Source: Xylocopa sonorina (taxonomy: Eukaryota > Arthropoda > Insecta > Hymenoptera > Apidae). From it: a stretch of DNA of 64,000 nt. The DNA lies in contig NW_027490172.1 of assembly GCF_050948175.1 (NCBI RefSeq), forward strand, positions 434,001 through 498,000, written 5' to 3'. This document shows, one piece after another, positions 1 through 9,000 of the stretch. The number at the start of each line of letters is the position of its first letter. The first letter of the stretch is position 1. Under the pieces are notes generated by a model, which saw nothing but the letters and a program-made list of their open reading frames with translations, was not told the DNA's origin and did not search any database. A program made the translations under genes and the position numbers.

Positions 1-1858
1 TTCTAAGTGTTATGTAGTCCTCGTCTACACTTCAAATGAATGTAAATGCGACACTTCCTTGCAAGGAAATAGCGTTTGCAGATGTCTACGTATCGTAGCA
101 ATAGAGTTCTAATGCTTCTTAAAACGCGATATCGCATCTCATGTCTATGTTTGATGGTAAGATATAATATGATTTGCGAAGTGTTATGTATTCCTCGTCT
201 ACACATCAAATGAATGTAAATGCGACACTTCCGTGCAAGGAAATAGCGTTTGCAGATGTCTACGTATCGTAGCAATAGAGTTCTTATGATTCTCAAAACG
301 CGATATCGCATCTCATTTCTATGTTTCATGGTAAGATATAATATGATTTGCGTAGTGTTATGTATTCCTCGTCTACACTTCAAATGAATGTAAATGCGAC
401 ACTTCTTTGCAAGGAAATAGCGTTTGCAGATGTCTACGTATCGTAGCAATAGAGTTCTTATGATTCTTAAAACGAGATATTGCATCTCATATCTATGTTT
501 CATGATAAGATATAATATTCATTGCGAAGTGTTATGCATTCCTCGTCTACGATTCAAATGAACGTAAATGCGACACTTCCTTGCAAGGAAATAGCGTTTG
601 CAGATGTCTACGTATCGTAGCAACAGAGTTCTAATGCTTCTTAAAACGCGATATCGCATCGCATTTCTATGTTTCATGGTAAGATGTAATATGATTTGCG
701 AAGTGTTATGTATTCCTCCTCTACACTTCAAATGAATGTAAATGCGGCACTTCCTTGCAAGGAAATATCGTCTGCAGATGTCTAGGTATCGTAGCAATAG
801 AGTTCTAATGCTTCTTAAAACGAGATATTGCATCTCATATCTATGTTTCATGATAAGATATAATATTCATTGCGAAGTGTTATGCATTCCTCGTCTACGA
901 TTCAAATGAATGTAAATGCGACACTTCTTTGCAAGGAAATAGCGTTTGCAGATGTCTACGTATCGTAGCAATAGAGTTCTTATGATCCTTAAAACGAGAT
1001 ATCGCATCTCATTTCTATGTTTCATGGTAAGATATAATATGATTTGCGAAGTGTTATGTATTCCTCGTCTACACATCAAATGAATGTAAATGCGACACTT
1101 CCTTGCAAGGAAATAGCGTTTGCAGATGTCTACGTATCGTAGCAATAGAGTTCTTATGATTCTTAAAACGAGATATTGCATCTCATATCTATGTTTCTTG
1201 ATAAGATATAATATTCATTGCGAAGTGTCAAGTATTCCTCGTCTACACTTCAAATGAATGTAAATGCGACACTTCGTTGCTAGGGAATAGCGTCTGCAGA
1301 TGTCTAGGTATCGTAGCAGTAGAGTTCTAATGCTTCTTAAAACGAGATATTGCATCTCATATCTATGTTTCATGATAAGACATAATATTCATTGCGAAGT
1401 GTTATGCATTCCTCGTCTACGATTCAAATGAACGTAAATGCGACACTTCCTTGCAAGGAAATAGCGTTTGCAGATGTCTACGTATCGTAGCAACAGAGTT
1501 CTAATGCTTCTTAAAACGCGATATCGCATCGCATTTCTATGTTTCATGGTAAGATGTAATATGATTTGCGAAGTGTTATGTATTCCTCCTCTACACTTCA
1601 AATGAATGTAAATGCTGCACTTCCTTGCGAGGAAATAGCGTCTGCAGATGTCTAGGTATCGTAGCAATAGAGTTCAAATGCTTCTTAAAACGAGATATTG
1701 CATCTCATATCTATGTTTCATGATAAGATATAATATGATTTGCGAAGTGTTATGTATTCCTCCTCTACACTTCAAATGAATGTAAATGCGGCACTTCCTT
1801 GCAAGGAAATAGCGTCCGCAGATGTCTAGGTATCGTAGCAATAGAGTTCTAATGTTTC
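1..1858. repeat. 174-bp satellite array, left segment
   Basis: This is head-to-tail satellite DNA with a 174-bp period; the landmark gcgaagtgttatg-like start recurs at 177, 351 and about every 174 bases. Two main monomer subtypes are visible. A-type reads ...catggtaagatata then atatgatttgcg; B-type reads ...catgataagatata then atattcattgcg, and changes cgcgatatcgc to cgagatattgc. B-type junctions lie at about 519, 867, 1215 and 1389, so they are closely spaced (1-2 monomers). The segment begins inside a third subtype (ttctaagtgttatgtagtcc). The left end runs off the window and the right end is the TTAA at 1859-1862 where a transposon begins. No gene is supported: open minus-strand frames here follow from the period being 58 codons. 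Confidence 0.97.
3..176. repeat. Representative satellite monomer with its dyads
   Basis: This first complete monomer shows the features of the family. It contains a 14-bp perfect palindrome TTCCTTGCAAGGAA at 55-68, an inverted pair CTACG/CGTAG around tat at 86-98, the unit's only TTAA at 119-122, and a 10-bp palindrome GCGATATCGC at 126-135. An AT-rich stretch near 152-173 closes the unit. A consensus assembled by eye has 63 G or C in 174 and nine CpG against about 5.7 expected from its base composition. The three transposon copies in the window occupy the TTAA that lies 3 bp from the GCGATATCGC dyad. Confidence 0.9.
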
Positions 1859-1862
1859 TTAA

Positions 1863-1881
1863 CCCTTTTAGTGCCGGACGA
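1863..1881 (+). repeat. Left TIR of element copy 1
   Basis: 19 bp, CCCTTTTAGTGCCGGACGA, directly after TTAA at 1859-1862. It is the reverse complement of 2700-2718 apart from one base. This is where a piggyBac-family transposase would be expected to bind and cut. Confidence 0.9.
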
Positions 1882-2349
1882 AAAAGAGGTGCCTATGCGA
1901 GAATAACCGGCCGAATTTCACAGTTTTACTGGGGTTTGGGAAAATACTCATAAAAACCAAACGGGAAAAAGTATTTACATAATTCAAAAAGCAGTATACT
2001 AAGGATGACACAGAGAACAAAACAATGACACTAGTTTTTCTTTACTCATTTAAAATTATATAAATAACAAAGGTAAAATCTCCATAAGAAAAAGTAAACG
2101 TTGAGTTCTCTCTTTCAAAACGTATTTGCGCATACAAGGAGCCATCTTTTCATCATAATTCTATATAGACCAATTGTTATGAAGTATATATTTTGGATTT
2201 CAAATGTATTATATAACAAAATAAACAATATTACATAACAAAAATAAAAGAAGAGATCGATTGCATAGTGCGGGCGATAATCGGATTTTATCTGCTGCAA
2301 GACAAGCAGTTGGTATAGGTACTACAACATTGCAGAAACAAAATTTTGA

Positions 2350-2628
2350 AAGAAGGATCTTAGGCTCGATGAAGTCGTGGCGTACGAACTGTCAGATAAT
2401 TATCATAAATATTTCAAATTCGGGGCTACAAGAGAGTCAGGCGTCGTGTGTCCACTTTATCGCTCCAGCGTAAACAGGTTCCCACCACACTCCGGTATAG
2501 AATGTGTAAAATGTCAGACCCAAATCGGTTTACAAATTCTTTGTCAACGAAATTTGATTATTTACAATCAAATTAGATCATTTATAAGTTTATTAACAGA
2601 TAAAGTTGTCTCGCAATGCGAAGCGTAA
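2350..2628 (+). pseudogene. Possible decayed piggyBac transposase C-terminal remnant, copy 1
   Basis: This is an open stretch bounded by stops at 2347-2349 and 2626-2628. The longest start-to-stop frame is 83 codons from a GTG at 2377. Its second half has C-P-L-Y, then C-x2-C, then G-L, then a cysteine, then an aromatic pair Y-N (residues 25-28, 43, 46, 51-52, 56 and 63-64 counted from 2377). This resembles the zinc-ribbon tail of piggyBac transposases (C-x2-C, C-x2-C, G-L-C, C-F, Y-H) with several ligands lost (C to Y, C to Q, H to N). It ends about 70 bp before the right TIR, where a transposase C-terminus would be expected. No DDE catalytic core is present. It could equally be chance; confidence is low. 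Confidence 0.3.
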
Positions 2629-2643
2629 CACGTTATTACACGC

Positions 2644-2703
2644 ACGACGATATATCGTCGTTGGCACTTCTGGCAAGTGTAGCAAACGACGATATATCGT
2701 CGT
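2644..2703. repeat. Paired 18-bp palindromes at the right end of element copy 1
   Basis: The perfect palindrome ACGACGATATATCGTCGT occurs at 2644-2661 and again at 2686-2703, the second overlapping the inner edge of the right TIR. The 24 bp between them contain a further short inverted pair (cactt/aagtg). Nothing comparable is present at the left end, so the ends are asymmetric. Subterminal repeats of this kind often act as extra transposase-binding sites in piggyBac-like elements; that role is inferred here. Confidence 0.85.
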
Positions 2704-2718
2704 CCGGCACTAAAAGTG
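2700..2718 (-). repeat. Right TIR of element copy 1 (one mismatch)
   Basis: Inverted partner of 1863-1881, followed by TTAA at 2719-2722. The base three from the outer end region reads T where copies 2 and 3 have G (aaaagtg against aaaaggg), so this copy has a damaged terminus and may not be mobilisable. Confidence 0.88.
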
Positions 2719-2722
2719 TTAA

Positions 2723-5154
2723 AACGCGATATCGCATCTCATTTCTATGTTTCATGGTAAGATGTAATATGATTTGCGAAGTGTTATGTATTCCTCGTCT
2801 ACACTTCAAATGAATGTAAATGCGACACTTCCTTGCAAGGAAATAGCGTTTGCGGATGTCTACGTATCGAAGCAATAGAGTTCAAATGCTTCTTAAAACG
2901 AGATATTGCATCTCATATCTATGTGTCATGATAAGATATAATATTCATTGCGAAGTGTTATGCATTCCTCGTCTACGATTCAAATGAATGTAAATGCGAC
3001 ACTTCTTTGCAAGGAAATAGCGTTTGCAGATGTCTACGTATCGTAGCAATAGAGTTCTTATGATCCTTAAAACGCGATATCGCATCTCATTTCTATGTTT
3101 CATGGTAAGATATAATATGATTTGCGGACTGTTATGTATTCCTCGTCTACATTTCAAATGAATGTAAACGCGACACTTCCTTGCTAGGAAATAGCGTTTG
3201 TAGATGTCTACGTATCGTAGCAATAGAGTTCTAATGCTCCTTAAAACGCGATATCGCATCTCATTTCTATGTTTCATGGTAAGATATAATATGATTTTCT
3301 AAGTGTTATGTAGTCCTCGTCTACACTTCAAATGAATGTGAATGCGACACTTCCTCGCTAGGAAATAGCGTTTGCAGATGTCTACGTATCGTAGCAATAG
3401 AGTTCTAATGCTTCTTAAAACGCGATATCGCATCTCATTTCTATGTTTCATGGTAAGATATAATATGATTTTCTAAGTGTTATGTAGTCCTCGTCTACAC
3501 TTCAAATGAATGTAAATGCGACACTTCCTTGCAAGGAAATAGCGTTTGCAGATGTCTACGTATCGTAGCAATAGAGTTCTAATGCTTCTTAAAACGCGAT
3601 ATCGCATCTCATGTCTATGTTTGATGGTAAGATATAATATGATTTGCGAAGTGTTATGTATTCCTCGTCTACACATCAAATGAATGTAAATGCGACACTT
3701 CCGTGCAAGGAAATAGCGTTTGCAGATGTCTACGTATCGTAGCAATAGAGTTCTTATGATTCTCAAAACGCGATATCGCATCTCATTTCTATGTTTCATG
3801 GTAAGATATAATATGATTTGCGTAGTGTTATGTATTCCTCGTCTACACTTCAAATGAATGTAAATGCGACACTTCTTTGCAAGGAAATAGCGTTTGCAGA
3901 TGTCTACGTATCGCAGCAATAGAGTTCTTATGATTCTTAAAACGAGATATTGCATCTCATATCTATGTTTCATGATAAGATATAATATTCATTGCGAAGT
4001 GTTATGCATTCCTCGTCTACGATTCAAATGAACGTAAATGCGACACTTCCTTGCAAGGAAATAGCGTTTGCAGATGTCTACGTATCGTAGCAACAGAGTT
4101 CTAATGCTTCTTAAAACGCGATATCGCATCGCATTTCTATGTTTCATGGTAAGATGTAATATGATTTGCGAAGTGTTATGTATTCCTCCTCTACACTTCA
4201 AATGAATGTAAATGCGGCACTTCCTTGCAAGGAAATAGCGTCTGCAGATGTCTAGGTATCGTAGCAATAGAGTTCTAATGCTTCTTAAAACGAGATATTG
4301 CATCTCATATCTATGTTTCATGATAAGATATAATATTCATTGCGGAGTGTTATGCATTCCTCGTCTACGATTCAAATGAATGTAAATGCGACACTTCTTT
4401 GCAAGGAAATAGCGTTTGCAGATGTCTACGTATCGTAGCAATAGAGTTCTTATGATCCTTAAAACGAGATATCGCATCTCATTTCTATGTTTCATGGTAA
4501 GATATAATATGATTTGCGAAGTGTTATGTATTCCTCGTCTACACATCAAATGAATGTAAATGCGACACTTCCTTGCAAGGAAATAGCGTTTGCAGATGTC
4601 TACGTATCGTAGCAAAAGGGTTCTTATGATTCTTAAAACGCGATATCGCATCTCATTTCTATGTTTCATGGTAAGATATTATATGATTTGCGAAGTGTCA
4701 AGTATTCCTCGTCTACACTTCAAATGAATGTAAATGCGACACTTCGTTGCTAGGGAATAGCGTCTGCAGATGTCTAGGTATCGTAGCAGTAGAGTTCTAA
4801 TGCTTCTTAAAACGAGATATTGCATCTCATATCTATGTTTCATGATAAGACATAATATTCATTGCGAAGTGTTATGCATTCCTCGTCTACGATTCAAATG
4901 AACGTAAATGCGACACTTCCTTGCAAGGAAATAGCGTTTGCAGATGTCTACGTATCGTAGCAACAGAGTTCTAATGCTTCTTAAAACGCGATATCGCATC
5001 GCATTTCTATGTTTCATGGTAAGATGTAATATGATTTGCGAAGTGTTATGTATTCCTCCTCTACACTTCAAATGAATGTAAATGCTGCACTTCCTTGCGA
5101 GGAAATAGCGTCTGCAGATGTCTAGGTATCGTAGCAATAGAGTTCTAATGTTTC
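2723..5154. repeat. 174-bp satellite array between element copies 1 and 2
   Basis: This is head-to-tail 174-bp satellite, about 14 monomers. It includes A-type, B-type (junctions near 2948, 3989, 4337 and 4859) and the tttctaagtgttatgtagtcc subtype (about 3295 and 3469). The monomer phase is shifted by -10 bases (860 mod 174 = 164) relative to the segment before element copy 1, as expected from a simple insertion. It contains the junction of the two 3.47-kb duplication units at about 3471. No gene is supported. Confidence 0.96.
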
Positions 5155-5158
5155 TTAA

Positions 5159-5177
5159 CCCTTTTAGTGCCGGACGA
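5159..5177 (+). repeat. Left TIR of element copy 2
   Basis: 19-bp CCCTTTTAGTGCCGGACGA after TTAA at 5155-5158. It is a perfect inverted match to 5996-6014. Confidence 0.9.
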
Positions 5178-5645
5178 AAAAGAGGTGCCTATGCGAGAAT
5201 AACCGGCCGAATTTCACAGTTTTACTGGGGTTTGGGAAAATACTCATAAAAACCAAACGGGAAAAAGTATTTACATAATTCAAAAAGCAGTATACTAAGG
5301 ATGAAACAGAGAACAAAACAATGACACTAGTTTTTCTTTACTCATTTAAAATTATATAAATAACAAAGGTAAAATCTCCATAAGAAAAAGTAAACGTTGA
5401 GTTCTCTCTTTCAAAACGTATTTGCGCATACAAGGAGCCATCTTTTCATCATAATTCTATATAGACCAATTGTTATGAAGTATATATTTTGGATTTCAAA
5501 TGTATTATATAACAAAATAAACAATATTCCATAACAAAAATAAAAGAAGAGATCGATTGCATAGTGCGGGCGATAATCGGATTTTATCTGCTGCAAGACA
5601 AGCAGTTGGTATAGGTACTACAACATTGCTGAAACAAAATTTTGA

Positions 5646-5924
5646 AAGAAGGATCTTAGCCTCGATGAAGTCGTGGCGTACGAACTGTCAGATAATTATC
5701 ATAAATATTTCAAATTCGGGGCTACAAGAGAGCCAGGCGTCGTGTGTCCACTTTATCGCTCCAGCGTAAACAGGTTCCCACCACACTCCGGTATAGAATG
5801 TGTAAAATGTCAGGCCCAAATCGGTTTACAAATTCTTTGTCAACGAAATTTGATTATTTACAATCAAATTAGATCATTTATAAATTTATTAACAGATAAA
5901 GTTGTCTCGCAATGCGAAGAGTAA
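5646..5924 (+). pseudogene. Possible decayed transposase tail, copy 2
   Basis: This is the same frame as in copy 1, with 83 codons from GTG at 5673. It differs at a few residues (serine to proline in the R-E-x-G motif, T to A after the C-x2-C, and the final residue A to E). The C-x2-C pair and downstream cysteine are kept. There is no sign that the changes favour silent positions, so nothing argues for current coding function. Confidence 0.28.
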
Positions 5925-5939
5925 CACGTTATTACACGC

Positions 5940-5999
5940 ACGACGATATATCGTCGTTGGCACTTCTGGCAAGTGTAGCAAACGACGATATATCGTCGT
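5940..5999. repeat. Paired 18-bp palindromes at the right end of element copy 2
   Basis: ACGACGATATATCGTCGT at 5940-5957 and 5982-5999, in the same arrangement as in copy 1. Both are intact. Confidence 0.85.
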
Positions 6000-6014
6000 C
6001 CGGCACTAAAAGGG
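5996..6014 (-). repeat. Right TIR of element copy 2
   Basis: Perfect reverse complement of 5159-5177, followed by TTAA at 6015-6018. Confidence 0.9.
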
Positions 6015-6018
6015 TTAA

Positions 6019-9000
6019 AACGCGATATCGCATCTCATTTCTATGTTTCATGGTAAGATGTAATATGATTTGCGTAGTGTTATGTATTCCTCGTCTACAC
6101 TTCAAATTAATGTAAATGCGACACTTCCTAGCAAGGAAATAGCGTTTGCAGATGTCTACGTATCGTAGCAATAGAGTTCTTATGATTCTCAAAACGCGAT
6201 ATCGCATCTCATTTCTATGTTTCATGGTAAGATATAATATGATTTGCGTAGTGTTATGTATTCCTCGTCTACACTTCAAATGAATGTAAATGCGACACTT
6301 CTTTGCAAGGAAATAGCGTTTGCAGATGTCTACGTATCGTAGCAATAGAGTTCTTATGATTCTTAAAACGCTATATCGCATCTCATTTCTATGTTTCATG
6401 GTAAGATATAATATGATATGCGGAGTGTTATGTATTCCTCGTCTACACCTCAAATGAATGTAAATGCGACACTTCCTTGCAAGGAAATAGCGTTTGCAAA
6501 TGTCTACCTATCGTAGCAGTAGTGTTCTAATGCTTCTTAGAACGCGATGTCGCATCTCATTTCTAAGTTTCATGGTAAGATATAATATGATTTGCGAAGT
6601 GTTATGTATTCCTCGTCTACACTTCAAATGAATGTAAATGCGACACTTCCTTGCAAGGAAATAGCGTCTGCAGATGTCTAGGTATCGTAGCAATAGAGTT
6701 CTAATGCTTCTTAAACGAGATATTGCATCTCATATCTATGTTTCATGATAAGATATAATATTCATTGCGAAGTGTTATGCATTCCTCGTCTACGATTCTA
6801 TTGAATGTAAATGCGACACTTCTTTGCAAGGAAATAGCGTTTGCAGATGTCTACGTATCGTAGCAATAGAGTTCTTATGATCCTTAAAACGAGATATCGC
6901 ATCTCATTTCTATGTTTCATGGTAAGATATAATATGATTTGCGAAGTGTTATGTATTCCTCGTCTACACATCAAATGAATGTAAATGCGACACTTCCTTG
7001 CAAGAAAATAGCGTTTGCAGATGTCTACGTATCGCAGCAATAGAGTCCTTATGATTCTCAAAACGCAATATCGCATCTCATTTCTATGTTTCATGGTAAG
7101 ATATAATATGATTTGCGTAGTGTTATGTATTCCTCGTCTACACTTCAAATTAATGTAAATGCGACACTTCCTTGCAAGGAAATAGCGTTTCCAAGTGTCT
7201 ACCTATCGTAGCAGTAGTGTTCTAATGCTTCATAGAACCCGACGTCGCATCTCATTTTTATGTTTCATGGTAAGATATAATATGGTTTGCGAAGTGTTAT
7301 GTATTCCTCGTCTACACTTCAAATGAATGTAAATGCGACACTTCCTCGCTAGGAAGTAGCGTTTGCAGATGTCTACGTATCGTAGCAATGGATTTCTGAT
7401 GCTTCTTAAAACGCGGTATCACATCTCAGTTCTATGTTTCATGGTAAGATATAATATGATTTGCGAAGTGTTATGTATTCCTCGCCTACACTTCAAATGA
7501 ATGTAAATGCGACACTTCTTTGCAAGGAAATAGCGTTTGCGGATGTCTACGTATCGTGGCAGTAGCTTTCTAGTGCTTCTTAAAACGCGATATCGAATCT
7601 CATTTCTATGTTTCATGGTAAGATATAATATGATTTGCGGAGTGTTATGTATTCCTCGTCTACACTTCAAATGAATGTAAATGCGACACTTCCTTGCAAG
7701 GAAGTAGCGTTTGCAGATGTCTACGTATCGTAGCAATAGAGTTCTTATGATTCTCAAAACGCGATATCGCACCTCATTTCTATGTTTCATGGTAAGATAT
7801 AATATGATTTGCGTAGTGTTATGTATTCCTCGTCTACACTTCAAATGAATGTAAATGCGACACTTCCTTGCAAGGAAATAGCGTTTGCAGATGTCTACGT
7901 ATCGTTGCAATAGTGTTCTTATGATTCTTAAAACGCGATATCGCATCACATTTCTATGTTTCATGGTAATATATAATATGATCTGCGGAGTGTTATGTGT
8001 TCCTCGTCTACACTTCAAATGAATGTAAATGCGAACTTCCTTGCAAGGAAATAGCGTTTGCAGATGTCTACGTATCGTAGCAATGGATTTCTGATGCTTC
8101 TTAAAACGCGGTATCACATCTCAGTTCTATGTTTCATGGTAAGATATAATATGATTTGCGAAGTGTTATGTATTCCTCGCCTACACTTCAAATGAATGTA
8201 AATGCGACACTTCTTTGCAAGGAAATAGCGTTTGCAGATGTCTACGTATCGTGGCAGTAGCTTTCTAGTGCTTCTTAAAACGCGATATCGAATCTCATTT
8301 CTATGTTTCATGGTAAGATATAATATGATTTGCGGAGTGTTATGTATTCCTCGTCTACACTTCAAATGAATGTAAATGCGACACTTCCTTGCAAGGAAGT
8401 AGCGTTTGCAGATGTATACGTATCGTAGCAATAGAGTTCTAATGCTTCTTAAAACGCGATATCGCATCTCATTTCTATGTTTCATGGTAAGATATAATAT
8501 GATTTGCGAAGTGTTATGTATTCCTCGTCTACACTTCAAATGAATGTGAATGCGACACTTCCTCGCTAGGAAATAGCGTTTGCAGATGCCTACGTATCGT
8601 AGCAATGGATTTCTGATGCTTCTTAAAACGCGATATCGCATCTCAGTTCTATGTTTCATGGTAAGATATAATATGATTTGCGAAGTGATATGTATTCCTC
8701 TTCTACACTTCAAATGAATGTAAATGCGACACTTCTTTGCAAGGAAATAGCGTTTGCAGATGTCTACGTATCGTAGCAATAGAGTTCTTATGATTCTTAA
8801 AACGCTATATCGCATCTCATTTCTATGTTTCATGGTAAGATATAATATGATTTGCGGAGTGTTATGTATTCCTCGTCTACACTTCAAATGAATGTAAATG
8901 CGACACTTCCTTGCAAGGAAATAGCGTTTGCAAATGTCTACCTATCGTAGCAGTAGTGTTCTAATGCTTCTTAGAACGCGATGTCGCATCTCATTTCTAA

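Larger units (their letters stand above)
1863..2718 (+). mobile_element. piggyBac-like non-autonomous element, copy 1
   Basis: This 856-bp block is unrelated to the satellite and interrupts one monomer exactly at its TTAA, which is present on both sides (1859-1862 and 2719-2722). It is bounded by a 19-bp inverted repeat CCCTTTTAGTGCCGGACGA; the right copy has one change (AAAAGTG instead of AAAAGGG). TTAA duplication and termini starting CCC are established hallmarks of the piggyBac superfamily. No transposase-length frame is present, so it is non-autonomous (MITE-like). A short plus-strand frame near the right end may be a decayed transposase tail. Two 18-bp palindromes lie next to the right terminus. 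By eye it differs from copy 2 at about nine positions. Strand is arbitrary, chosen so that the possible coding remnant reads forward. Confidence 0.88.
1..3470. repeat. 3470-bp duplicated segment, unit 1 (satellite plus transposon copy 1)
   Basis: The sequence from position 1 recurs from 3471 with near identity (first bases ttctaagtgttatgtagtcc in both). The unit equals 15 satellite monomers plus the 860 bp added by the element with one TTAA (15 x 174 + 860 = 3470). Unit 1 carries one extra monomer just before the element (about 1668-1841) that unit 2 lacks, so the offset drops from 3470 before that point to 3296 after it. Single-base differences are few (for example 444 T against 3914 C). One patch, about 1171-1220 against 4641-4690, differs in bulk and looks like a conversion tract. 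Confidence 0.9.
5159..6014 (+). mobile_element. piggyBac-like non-autonomous element, copy 2
   Basis: 856 bp, exactly the same length as copies 1 and 3. TTAA flanks at 5155-5158 and 6015-6018. Both 19-bp TIRs are perfect here (CCCTTTTAGTGCCGGACGA and its reverse complement). It lies at the same TTAA of the monomer as the other copies and with the same left-flank base change (aatgtttcTTAA where the satellite normally has aatgcttcTTAA). It was therefore probably copied by duplication of the surrounding 3.3-3.5 kb, not inserted separately. Its internal sequence matches copy 1 at all but about nine positions and copy 3 at all but about a dozen. Confidence 0.9.
3471..6074. repeat. Duplicated segment, unit 2 (satellite plus transposon copy 2)
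   Basis: This is the second copy of the segment starting at position 1. Similarity continues through the element at 5159-6014 and fades near 6075, where gcgaag and gcgtag monomer variants replace each other. It lacks one monomer relative to unit 1 immediately upstream of the element. The two units share private variants such as gtcaagtattcc at about 1226 and 4696. The duplication carried the transposon with it, so copies 1 and 2 are not independent insertions. Confidence 0.88.

Noticed and set aside
2115..2300. 61-codon minus-strand frame inside the element (also 5411-5596 and 56898-57083)
   Set aside because: AT-rich sequence, no recognisable domain, and it overlaps the better-supported remnant region. 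Its presence in all copies reflects recent duplication only.
2261..2473. 70-codon plus-strand frame inside the element
   Set aside because: It overlaps the frame with the cysteine pattern and shows no motif of its own; most likely a shadow frame.
1863..2718. hAT, Tc1/mariner or LTR origin for the 856-bp element
   Set aside because: hAT gives 8-bp and mariner gives TA duplications. Here TTAA is duplicated, the termini begin CCC and there are no long terminal direct repeats.
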